Source of the DNA: an uncultured bacterium
Lineage (GTDB): Bacteria; Desulfobacterota; Desulfobulbia; Desulfobulbales; Desulfobulbaceae
Assembly: GCA_903896915.1 (NCBI GenBank)
Contig: CAITZN010000039.1
Span: 1-6,541, forward strand
Direction of reading: 5' to 3'
DNA: 6,541 nt
The position numbers and the translations under genes were made by a program. Below the pieces are notes generated by a model. It made no database searches. It saw only the letters and a list, made by a program, of their open reading frames with translations, and was not told the origin of the DNA. Position 1 is the stretch's first letter; every line of letters starts with the position of its first letter. Shown here piece by piece: positions 1-5,720 of the stretch.

Positions 1-239
1 CCAATGAAGACAATCCTGATTGCAAAGCGCCTGATGTCAAACGTTCAGGGGACAAAGTTACAATTCACACTGAATGTAAGTTGGACGAAACGACCACTGT
101 TTCTATAGATTATTTGCTGCAGGGTTCTTTCGACTCAGCTTACAAAGGAACAGTAAAAATTCAAAACAAGTCACCCAATGGTACAAGTGAAAACAACACA
201 ACCTTAGATGCCCGATGGCTAGGCCCTTGTAAGCCCTGA
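1..239 (+). CDS. DUF3617-like protein, 3' end only (partial at left edge)
   Basis: Reading from base 3, the frame is open to a TGA at 237-239 and gives 78 residues beginning NEDNPDCKAPDVKRSGD and ending LDARWLGPCKP. The spaced cysteines (DCK, TECK, GPC), the middle segment with SAYKGTVKI, and the closing W-L-G-x-C match the C-terminal half of DUF3617 proteins, which are small exported proteins of unknown function in proteobacteria. The start and any signal peptide lie outside the window. The gene runs toward the minus-strand operon and ends 209 bp from it. It is clearly AT-richer (about 42-43% G+C) and more Asn/Lys/Thr-rich than its neighbours, so it may have a different origin. The family call rests on pattern memory, not a search; other small exported Cys-containing proteins cannot be excluded. 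Confidence 0.7.
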   Translation, partial: NEDNPDCKAPDVKRSGDKVTIHTECKLDETTTVSIDYLLQGSFDSAYKGTVKIQNKSPNGTSENNTTLDARWLGPCKP

Positions 240-325
240 AAAAAACTGGCAACTTCATCATGTCCATATATGTCAGGATACCCCTCCTGTACGAGACAGC
301 AGGTTGACGGCTGTGGACATGATGA
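239..325 (-). terminator. Possible terminator of the minus-strand operon
   Basis: On the minus strand the large hairpin (325 to 255) is followed by nine nucleotides (AGTTGCCAG) and then seven T (245 to 239). The position, about 125-210 bp past the last operon stop codon, fits a transcription end. However, the nine-nt gap between stem and T-run is longer than in a canonical intrinsic terminator, and the stem base is not GC-rich. The T-run itself overlaps the end of the convergent gene. Treat this as the best candidate, not as established. Confidence 0.35.
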
Positions 326-448
326 TTGGAACCAAGGGAACCTTCTCTATCAAGTCACTGGTGACTATCAATTACGTCGGTTGAATCTCCAATCATTCCA
401 TGGTTACCAACGTTCAGGTACGCCCTGCATCTTCCGGGTCTATGGCGC
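240..448. other. Convergent intergenic region with several inverted repeats, no credible gene
   Basis: This 209-bp stretch lies between the stop of the plus-strand gene (239) and the stop of the minus-strand operon (449), where a terminator for both sides is expected. It contains a large hairpin (255-325), a second dyad whose left arm overlaps the right arm of the first (ATGATTGGA at 322-330 with TCCAATCAT at 388-396), and a compact palindrome AGTCAC-TG-GTGACT at 353-366. The only open frame (270-452, 60 codons) resembles no known protein and has no good ribosome site, so I do not call it. Because 322-325 belongs to two arms, the first two structures exclude each other in a single strand. Confidence 0.6.
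255..325. repeat. 71-nt long imperfect hairpin (12-bp perfect arms)
   Basis: The arms TCATCATGTCCA (255-266) and TGGACATGATGA (314-325) are perfect reverse complements. Two more pairs follow inward (267 with 313 as G-U, 268 with 312). After a small internal loop, 272-275 GTCA pairs with 305-308 TGAC, flanked by G-U pairs. At the tip, 283-290 CCTCCTGT pairs with 296-303 ACAGCAGG except for one C-C mismatch, closing a 5-nt loop ACGAG. The whole element therefore folds as a nearly continuous rod. It could be a terminator, a structured small RNA, or a REP/MITE-like element. Read on the minus strand it is followed after 9 nt by a run of seven T (239-245), which partly supports a terminator for the operon. 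Confidence 0.7.
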
Positions 449-1039
449 TTAGAACGGCGGCGGCGGAAGCGCCTGAAAACAGCGATAGGTCAGCGCGATT
501 TTTTTCGGCGCTGTGAGCATGGAAATTTTCAGCAGTATAAGCATGGTCAGGCCCCAGCTTAGGCCGATCTGCACTAAACTGTGGACAAGTTCGACGCCAA
601 AGGCAGCAGCCCCGAACCTGACCCCTGCCCAGTAGGCAAGGGCACCGGAAGCACTCCCCAACAAAACGCCAAGGAAATATCGGCCTGTAAGCCAGCCCAG
701 CGAGTAGTGGAGGGTCATGGCAAACTGGAGCCAGAGGACGAGAATCCAGGCCGGCGGCAGACCTGGATGGATACTGCCGACAGGAAAAACAAGAATGCCC
801 GTGAGGATATGGATGCTATCGACCACCAGGCCAAGCAAAAGGCTTGTCAGTAGCAGCAGACTTTCGCGAGCCGCATTCCTTACCAGTGCCAGGTGTACCA
901 GCACCAGCAGCAATCCGACCGCTGTAGCCAGCCACGGATATCCTGCAGCAGCCCCAAGTACACAAACAAACCATCCCGCTTGAAACAGTGCGTAATTCAG
1001 TAGGGATGTCCAGGTTTGTCCGCTGAACAGTATCGTCAC
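449..1039 (-). CDS. DUF2878 family integral membrane protein
   Basis: This is a 196-residue protein of unknown function with about six hydrophobic segments (roughly residues 13-30, 34-53, 59-73, 97-113, 119-138, 150-171), placing it in the inner membrane. The family pattern is clear: LPPAWILVLWLQFAMTLHYS (94-113) matches the conserved proline-tryptophan block of DUF2878, preceded by LGLVVDSIHI (69-78) and followed by LAYWAGVRFGA (134-144). The start is GTG at 1039-1037; it overlaps the TGA of the upstream fusion gene in a GTGA junction, with GGAAG just upstream in the end of that gene. The tail ends in four prolines encoded by CCG repeats and phenylalanine. DUF2878 genes often accompany CFA-synthase-like genes, and this overlap says it is made together with the methyltransferase. 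Its biochemical role is unknown. Confidence 0.88.
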   Translation of the reverse strand: MTILFSGQTWTSLLNYALFQAGWFVCVLGAAAGYPWLATAVGLLLVLVHLALVRNAARESLLLLTSLLLGLVVDSIHILTGILVFPVGSIHPGLPPAWILVLWLQFAMTLHYSLGWLTGRYFLGVLLGSASGALAYWAGVRFGAAAFGVELVHSLVQIGLSWGLTMLILLKISMLTAPKKIALTYRCFQALPPPPF

Positions 1040-3009
1040 GCTTCTTCCACCGGTTCACCCATCCTGGCCAATACCAGATGATAATTCCGCACCAGACGGT
1101 TGCGGAACCCTGCCTCGCAGTAACTGAAATAGTATTCCCATTTGCGCACAAAGGCCGGGTCAAATCCCAGGTCGAGAACCTCCTGGCGCCTCTCGAGAAA
1201 AGCAGCGCGCCAGAGTTGTAGGGTGCGGATATAGTGGCGTCCGATATCCTCCATCCCGATGACGTTAAGGTGAGTTTTACCAGTCATGGCGGAGACCATC
1301 GCCCCAACTGAGGGCAGGTGGCCGCCGGGAAATATATGCTTACGGATCCAGTCAGAACCGGCCCGATAGGCACCGTATTTCTGGTCTGGGATGGTGATGG
1401 CCTGGAGGACAATACGCCCACCGGGAGCGAGCAGCTTATCCAAAGTCGAAAAATAAACCGGCAGGTGGGAATGGCCGACCGCTTCAAGCATCTCGATGGA
1501 GACGATTTTGCTGAAGCTGCCCTCGACATGGCGGTAATCGGTGAGGAGGATCTTGATTCGGTCCGTCAGCCCCTCTTCCTGCACCCGCCGGGTGGCCCAG
1601 TCGAATTGTTCGCGGGAAACCGTAATTCCCGTCAGACGGCACCCGGTCTGCCGCACCGCCTCGAGTGCAAAACCGCCCCAACCGCAGCCGATCTCAAGCA
1701 CATGGTCTGCCGGTCCGATGGCCGCCTTGTCGATGACGGCCTGGAACTTGTTGTATTGCGACTGCTCGAGGCTGTCATTACGGTCAAGAAAGATGCCGCT
1801 TGAGTAGGACATGGTCGGATCGAGAAAGAGCGCATAGAGATCGTTGCTGAGGTCATAATGTTCACTGATGTTGCGCCGGCTGCCAGCCGGGGTGTTGTCG
1901 CGCCGGAGATGAACAATCAGGTTAACGAGCCGCCCCGCCAGGGCCGGCCAGATCCGCCGATCGTTAACCGCCTCCTCCCTGAGGTTGAGGAGGGAAAGCA
2001 GGGCAACCAGGTCTGGGCTCTTCCAATCCCCATCCACAAACGCCTCGCCGAAACCGATATCGGCAGTCAGCATGGATCGCTGAAAAAACCGATCCCTGAC
2101 AACCTGCATCGTCACCTGTGGCAAACCGTCGGCCGCACCGAAAACCAATTGCTCGCCATCGGGCAGGGTCATGGTCATCCGGCCATGGTCGAGCTGGCTG
2201 AAAAAATGAACCATCACCTTGCGTCCCAGCCGCTCAAGCAGGCTCGGCGGCGAGTGGCGCAGGGTCAGAGGTGAACAGGGTTCCGGCTTGGTGTAGACCT
2301 TGAGTTTTTTTTCAACAAAGAGACGTCCCGCCTGCCAGAGAATACGGGGAAAGGTCATGGCTGCCCGTAGCGGGTGCAGACAAACGGTACGAGCCAGGGT
2401 TCCAGGAGTCAATGGCGTTGCCGTGCCGTTGAACGAGGCTACCATCGCCGGTTTTTCCCCATCGAGACAGAAGGTGATCTCTAGCAGAAGGGTGTCATCC
2501 GGCGGACTGAGACGGAAGGTGTACTGCCCTTTACGCGGAAAAAAAGGAGAGACGTGAAAGGCTTTTTCGGTCTCAAAGCTGAGATCACCTGACTCAGGTT
2601 GCAGCACGTAGAGATGGGTTTCGCCGAAGGTGTTATTCACCTGGGCAAGCACGCAGAACACCACGCCCTCCTGATCGTAGCAATAAAAAAAGCTGACCGG
2701 ATTGAAGACATAATGAAACTGCCGCAGGGCAGTGACAAGGACAACGCGGGCGACAGGCTGGGTGATGCCGTTTTCATCGAGCGCCCTGTGCACCTTGGCG
2801 ATCAGGGGCGCGTTGCCTGGATAAAGGTAGTCACGGTCATGGAGGGCAAGCGGTCGGATCCGGTTATGGCCGAACCAGAACGAATCGCGATCCAGTTGTT
2901 CCAGCTCGTAGAGGTCCAGGGCAAAGAGGTGGAGGCTGTAGACAAAGCTGTGCTCGACCTCATAGGTGCGGGCATGACGAAGCTGCCCGGTAAAGAGTTG
3001 CGAGTTCAT
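1036..3009 (-). CDS. DUF1365 - CFA-synthase-like methyltransferase fusion protein
   Basis: This is a single 657-residue reading frame joining two proteins that are normally encoded separately. Residues 1 to about 242 are DUF1365: FHYVFNPVSFFYCYD (98-112), VNNTFGETH (124-132) and FHVSPFFP (151-158) are its hallmark blocks; its function is unknown. Residues about 255-657 are a SAM-dependent methyltransferase of the cyclopropane-fatty-acid synthase family, which methylates the double bond of phospholipid acyl chains: EHYDLSNDLY (383-392), the SAM-binding loop VLEIGCGWGG (437-446), SIEMLEAVG (504-512), HYIRTLQLW (592-600). Compared with E. coli CFA synthase, Glu239, Ile268 and Tyr317 seem kept (E509, I538, Y593), but Cys139 aligns with Ser404 and His266 with Gln536. 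The product could thus be a branched methyl or furan precursor rather than a cyclopropane. The start ATG at 3009 overlaps the flavoprotein stop (ATGA), with AGGA 6 nt upstream; the end overlaps DUF2878. Confidence 0.93.
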   Translation of the reverse strand: MNSQLFTGQLRHARTYEVEHSFVYSLHLFALDLYELEQLDRDSFWFGHNRIRPLALHDRDYLYPGNAPLIAKVHRALDENGITQPVARVVLVTALRQFHYVFNPVSFFYCYDQEGVVFCVLAQVNNTFGETHLYVLQPESGDLSFETEKAFHVSPFFPRKGQYTFRLSPPDDTLLLEITFCLDGEKPAMVASFNGTATPLTPGTLARTVCLHPLRAAMTFPRILWQAGRLFVEKKLKVYTKPEPCSPLTLRHSPPSLLERLGRKVMVHFFSQLDHGRMTMTLPDGEQLVFGAADGLPQVTMQVVRDRFFQRSMLTADIGFGEAFVDGDWKSPDLVALLSLLNLREEAVNDRRIWPALAGRLVNLIVHLRRDNTPAGSRRNISEHYDLSNDLYALFLDPTMSYSSGIFLDRNDSLEQSQYNKFQAVIDKAAIGPADHVLEIGCGWGGFALEAVRQTGCRLTGITVSREQFDWATRRVQEEGLTDRIKILLTDYRHVEGSFSKIVSIEMLEAVGHSHLPVYFSTLDKLLAPGGRIVLQAITIPDQKYGAYRAGSDWIRKHIFPGGHLPSVGAMVSAMTGKTHLNVIGMEDIGRHYIRTLQLWRAAFLERRQEVLDLGFDPAFVRKWEYYFSYCEAGFRNRLVRNYHLVLARMGEPVEEA

Positions 3010-4289
3010 TCCTTTTCCTGCAAGAGTTTGACCGCCTGGACACTGGAACGAACCGCATCCTCATGGAATCCGTAGCCGAAATAGCTGCCGCAGAAAAAGG
3101 TGCGATTGACGCCGTTGAGTGTCGGCAGTGAAGGCTGGGTTGCCATGGAATCGACGGTATAGGTGGGGTGATGGTACACCATTCTAGCAATCACCTGGCT
3201 TTCATCGTAGTCGCCAGGCCGGTTTAAGGTGACGAGATACTGTTTCTGTGTGGTCAACCCCTGAAGCAGATTCATGCTGTAGGTGAGATACACCGGCTGA
3301 TCCGCTGCTTTGCCCCCCTCCCTCCTGAAATTCCAGCAAGACCAGGCTCTGGGTGTGGACGGCAGCACCGACACATCGGTATGGAGGACCGTGCTGTTGG
3401 CCTCGTACTGCCAGGTACCGAGGAGCCGTTTTTCCTCAGAAGTCGGATCACCAAGTAAGCGGAGGGCCTGATCGGCATGGGTGGCGATTACCACCAGATC
3501 GTAGCGCTCCGGTAGTTGATTGGAACTTTCCAACAGGACGCCGTCATCGGTACGGTACAGCCGCTCCACCCCTGCCTGGAGACGGATCGTGCCAGTGAAT
3601 GCGCGGGTAAAGGCCTTGACGTAACTCCAACTGCCGCCGCTTACTGTTCGCCAACTCGGCCGGTTGATGAAGGTGAGCAGGCCGTGATTGCGGAAAAAGA
3701 GGAGAAAGGACCGGGCCGGAAAGACTGCGACCTGCCCAGCCGGGGTCGACCAGATGGCTGCGGCCATGGGTTTGAGATAGTTTTCGACCATAAAGGGCAT
3801 GAACCGGTGCCGGAGTACCCATTGTTCCAGGGTTCCCAGATCATGGCCCGCGTCAAGATCCGAGTTTGCCTGCTTACTGAAACGCCCAATCTCAATGAGA
3901 AAGCGATAGAATTGCGGTTTGAACAGGTTGGATCGCTGCGCAAAGAGGCCGTTGAAATCATTGCCGGCATACACCAGACCGGTCTGAAGGCACTGGAAGC
4001 CAAACGACATCTCCGTCCGTCTCGACGGCACCTTGAGTTCCTCGAGAAAACTTATGAAATGGGGATATGTGGCCTCATTGAAGACGATAAAGCCGGTATC
4101 TACCGAGGTGCCGGCATCCGGTCCATCGGGGATAGGGATGGTATGGGTATGACCGCCGAGATAGTCGCCTTGCTCCAGCAAAGTGACATCATGGGTTTTC
4201 TGCAGGAGATGGGCAGCTACTATGCCGGCCACACCGCCCCCAATCACCGCCACTTGCTTGCGGGGTGTTCTGTTATCTGATGGGTTCAT
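3006..4289 (-). CDS. FAD-dependent oxidoreductase (COG2907-type, amine-oxidase-like fold)
   Basis: This is a 427-residue flavoprotein. The N-terminal dinucleotide-binding motif VIGGGVAGIVAA (15-26), the acidic residue ending the second strand (E39), and GGHTHT (45-50) bind FAD; SGGSWSYV (217-224), VVIATHADQAL (266-276) and the C-terminal FFCGSYFGYGFHEDA (398-412) complete the family signature of the predicted NAD/FAD-binding oxidoreductases that resemble amine oxidases and phytoene desaturases. There is no signal peptide, so it is cytoplasmic or at the inner face of the membrane. In other proteobacteria a relative beside a CFA-like methyltransferase is UfaD, which desaturates a methylated phospholipid acyl chain in furan fatty acid synthesis; the same role here is inference. 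The start ATG (4289) overlaps the stop of the DUF1295 gene as ATGA, and its stop overlaps the start of the fusion gene as ATGA, implying coupled translation. The length is normal for the family. Confidence 0.93.
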   Translation of the reverse strand: MNPSDNRTPRKQVAVIGGGVAGIVAAHLLQKTHDVTLLEQGDYLGGHTHTIPIPDGPDAGTSVDTGFIVFNEATYPHFISFLEELKVPSRRTEMSFGFQCLQTGLVYAGNDFNGLFAQRSNLFKPQFYRFLIEIGRFSKQANSDLDAGHDLGTLEQWVLRHRFMPFMVENYLKPMAAAIWSTPAGQVAVFPARSFLLFFRNHGLLTFINRPSWRTVSGGSWSYVKAFTRAFTGTIRLQAGVERLYRTDDGVLLESSNQLPERYDLVVIATHADQALRLLGDPTSEEKRLLGTWQYEANSTVLHTDVSVLPSTPRAWSCWNFRREGGKAADQPVYLTYSMNLLQGLTTQKQYLVTLNRPGDYDESQVIARMVYHHPTYTVDSMATQPSLPTLNGVNRTFFCGSYFGYGFHEDAVRSSVQAVKLLQEKE

Positions 4290-5098
4290 GAATGATCCGG
4301 ACTGCCGGTTGAGGAAGGAGTGCCCGGCCCCTTTTTCGGGAACCAGGGGAAAAATGCGTTGGTTCTGGCCTTGTAGGCCTCGAACTGTGGATTGCCAAGG
4401 TATTTGGCCTCAAGCATCGGGATACCCGACACTTTGAGGAGCAGAAAACAGATGGTCAGTGGGCTGATCAAACTCCAGAGGCCTGCCGGTGATCCCAGCC
4501 CAATTAAAAAAATACCCCACCAGAGGACGGCTTCACCAAAATAGTTGGGATGGCGGGTATAGCGCCACAACCCCTCCTCGATTGTCTGGCCGCGATGGGC
4601 CGGATTCTTTTTGAAACGTGTCAACTGCCAGTCGCCGACCGCCTCAAAAAAGAATCCCAGGCCAAAGAGCAGGACGCCCAAGAGATCGGTCCAACGAGGG
4701 CCGCCACCGGGAGTGGCGATGACGAGCAGAATCGGCAGCGATACCACGAATACCACCGTCCCCTGGAGCAGGTAGATCTGGAGGAAACTCCGCCAGACAA
4801 TCGTCTTACCCCATGCTTCCCGAAAAGCCTGGTAGCGGAAATCCTCCCCCTTGCCCCGATGGCGCAGGCCGATATGCAAACCGAGACGCAGTCCCCAGAG
4901 GGTGACGAGAGCAAGCAGCAGCAATGGCCGAAATCCCATACTGCCCCCAAACAGCCAGGCGCCCCAGGAAGCGACCACAAAGGCCGGGCCGTAGGCGATA
5001 TCTATCAGGCTGTTATCCCTGGCCCGCAGACCGACAATGAACATGCAGCTCATGTAGGCCAGGAGGAGGAGCGCCGCACTCGCAAAAACGGTGTTCAT
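4286..5098 (-). CDS. DUF1295 family membrane protein (ICMT / steroid 5-alpha-reductase-like)
   Basis: This is a 270-residue polytopic membrane protein with about seven hydrophobic segments. The signature GLWRYTRHPNYFGE (176-189), followed by a hydrophobic segment and the C-terminal EAKYLGNPQFEAYKARTNAFFPWFP block (229-253 approximately), is that of DUF1295, related to isoprenylcysteine methyltransferases and 3-oxo-5-alpha-steroid reductases, which use SAM or NADPH. Which cofactor and substrate this one uses is unknown; a reductive or methyl-transfer step on a lipid is plausible from context. Two starts are possible, ATG at 5104 and ATG at 5098. I choose 5098 because the GGAG at 5107-5110 sits 8 nt before it but only 2 nt before the first. 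It lies 37 bp after the DUF2177 stop, and its own stop overlaps the flavoprotein start. Confidence 0.9.
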   Translation of the reverse strand: MNTVFASAALLLLAYMSCMFIVGLRARDNSLIDIAYGPAFVVASWGAWLFGGSMGFRPLLLLALVTLWGLRLGLHIGLRHRGKGEDFRYQAFREAWGKTIVWRSFLQIYLLQGTVVFVVSLPILLVIATPGGGPRWTDLLGVLLFGLGFFFEAVGDWQLTRFKKNPAHRGQTIEEGLWRYTRHPNYFGEAVLWWGIFLIGLGSPAGLWSLISPLTICFLLLKVSGIPMLEAKYLGNPQFEAYKARTNAFFPWFPKKGPGTPSSTGSPDHS

Positions 5099-5106
5099 AA
5101 TCATCG

Positions 5107-5110
5107 CTCC
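5107..5110 (-). promoter_or_regulatory. Ribosome-binding site deciding the DUF1295 start
   Basis: The minus strand reads GCGGAGCG ATG ATT ATG. The core GGAG is 8 nt from the ATG at 5098 and only 2 nt from the ATG at 5104. Usual Shine-Dalgarno spacing favours the downstream ATG, giving an N-terminus of MNTVFASA. Confidence 0.55.
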
Positions 5111-5135
5111 GCAATCATTTTTTGGACAAGAAAGT

Positions 5136-5549
5136 TCATCCCTTCAAGAGCCAGGAACCGATGAGAAAACTGCCGCCGCTTACCAGGGTACAGAGCACTG
5201 TACCCCAGGCGATATCGACCACCGTGACCAGAACCGGCCAGTCACGCAGTGTAGCCAGATTGGTGAGGTCATAAGTTGCATAGGTGAAAAAACCGAACAG
5301 GGCCCCGAACAGGCAGGCCTTGGCAAGCGAGCCGACTTCCAGGCCGGGGCGAACGGCAAAGATGAGAATGCCGACGATGTAGATAAAGTAAAAGAGGAAA
5401 GCCGCGGGCCAGTTGACCTCGGGGCTGAGCAGCGAATGGAGCTGTTCTTTGTAGAAGTTCCGGGCCACATACCCCAGCCAGATCATGTCGATGGCAAAAA
5501 AAACCGGGATCGTCAACAGGTAGAGCTTCAACCAAAACGAGGGATTCAT
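5136..5549 (-). CDS. DUF2177 family integral membrane protein
   Basis: This is a 137-residue protein with four predicted membrane segments (about residues 7-26, 47-66, 77-93, 106-132). Family hallmarks are all present: IDMIWLGY (20-27), AAFLFYFIYIVGI (49-61), FAVRPGLE (64-71), the very characteristic ATYDLTNLATLRDWP (91-105), and VDIAWGT (111-117). The function of DUF2177 is not known; the conserved charged residues within or near the membrane (D21, D94, D112) hint at an enzyme or a transporter rather than a mere scaffold, but that is inference. It is the first gene after a 171-bp gap and has the strongest Shine-Dalgarno in the window, AGGGGAGG about 6 nt before the ATG, so it probably opens the lipid-modification operon. 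The length is typical for the family. Confidence 0.92.
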   Translation of the reverse strand: MNPSFWLKLYLLTIPVFFAIDMIWLGYVARNFYKEQLHSLLSPEVNWPAAFLFYFIYIVGILIFAVRPGLEVGSLAKACLFGALFGFFTYATYDLTNLATLRDWPVLVTVVDIAWGTVLCTLVSGGSFLIGSWLLKG

Positions 5550-5555
5550 GTGACT

Positions 5556-5563
5556 GCCTCCCC
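5556..5563 (-). promoter_or_regulatory. Strong Shine-Dalgarno of the DUF2177 gene
   Basis: The minus strand carries AGGGGAGG six nucleotides before the ATG at 5549-5547. It is the best match to the anti-Shine-Dalgarno in the window, while the downstream genes rely on weak sites and stop/start overlaps. This fits the first gene of a co-translated set. Confidence 0.65.
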
Positions 5564-5629
5564 TACGTAGAAGTTAGGAAAACCGTGAGGAATTACCGTA
5601 CCCTCTCGTCAAGTTTCCAGGAAAATCAA

Positions 5630-5662
5630 AGAAGAAGATCATAGGGTTATCGTAATTCTTCT
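5630..5662. repeat. 7-bp inverted repeat with 19-nt spacer
   Basis: AGAAGAA (5630-5636) and TTCTTCT (5656-5662) are perfect reverse complements, with an inner GAT/ATC pairing (5637-5639 with 5649-5651) leaving a small bulge. On the minus strand the second arm is followed by TTTGATTTT. It could be an operator for a regulator of the downstream operon or part of a leaky terminator; nothing in the sequence decides between these. Confidence 0.4.
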
Positions 5663-5666
5663 CCGG

Positions 5667-5685
5667 AAAAAAACAACCATGTTGT
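5667..5685 (-). terminator. Weak terminator-like hairpin after the PNPOx-like gene
   Basis: On the minus strand, ACAAC (5685-5681) pairs with GTTGT (5677-5673) around a three-nt loop and runs directly into a stretch of T (5673-5667). The stem has only five pairs with two G-C, so it would end transcription poorly if at all, but its place about 35 bp after the stop codon of the upstream gene is right. Confidence 0.35.
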
Positions 5686-5720
5686 CGATGAATTCCAACC
5701 TGCCCCCTCTGGTTACTCGC

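Larger units (their letters stand above)
5550..5720 (-). promoter_or_regulatory. 171-bp gap that probably carries the operon promoter
   Basis: This is the only sizeable non-coding gap inside the minus-strand gene series, and it sits just before the gene with the best ribosome site. It holds two dyads (5667-5685 and 5630-5662). I searched for promoter elements: a weak sigma-70-like pair TTGTTT / TACGAT with 16-nt spacing at about 5655-5676 and an isolated TTGACG near 5606-5611 with no good -10 partner. A GGAAACTT near 5611-5618 recalls an ECF-type -35 but lacks a convincing -10. I therefore mark the region as a likely promoter zone without naming a sigma factor. Confidence 0.4.

Noticed and set aside
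255..325. Integron attC-like site
   Set aside because: The hairpin size would fit, but I do not find the paired core sites (RYYYAAC and GTTRRRY) at its ends, and no integrase or cassette is visible.
40..418. 10-bp direct repeat AACGTTCAGG at 40-49 and 409-418
   Set aside because: One pair of 10-mers within about 450 bp is only mildly unlikely by chance; one copy lies in coding sequence, and there is no flanking target or element boundary.
270..452. 60-codon open frame on the plus strand in the intergenic region
   Set aside because: It lies inside the hairpin region, has no ribosome site, no recognisable motif and an atypical composition; it also runs into the end of the DUF2878 gene.
2240..2300. 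Frameshift or assembly artefact creating the DUF1365-methyltransferase fusion
   Set aside because: The frame stays open and codon use looks even across the junction with no homopolymer error needed to join the domains; the linker is short but plausible. It cannot be fully excluded without reads, so it is listed as a test under the fusion finding.
3516..4280. 254-codon open frame on the plus strand, opposite the flavoprotein gene
   Set aside because: The minus strand here encodes a clear FAD oxidoreductase with all family motifs; the plus frame shows no domain and is an antisense shadow favoured by G+C-rich codons.
4550..5164. 204-codon open frame on the plus strand, opposite DUF1295
   Set aside because: It is very rich in Gln, Glu and Pro without any recognisable fold; the minus strand has the unmistakable DUF1295 signature.
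5091..5570. 159-codon open frame on the plus strand, opposite DUF2177
   Set aside because: It shows low-complexity hydrophilic sequence typical of the antisense of a membrane-protein gene; the DUF2177 frame on the minus strand is convincing.
5583..5611. Sigma-70 promoter starting from TTGACG
   Set aside because: At 16-18 nt spacing the candidate -10 hexamers (CCTCAC, CTCACG, TCACGG) do not resemble TATAAT.
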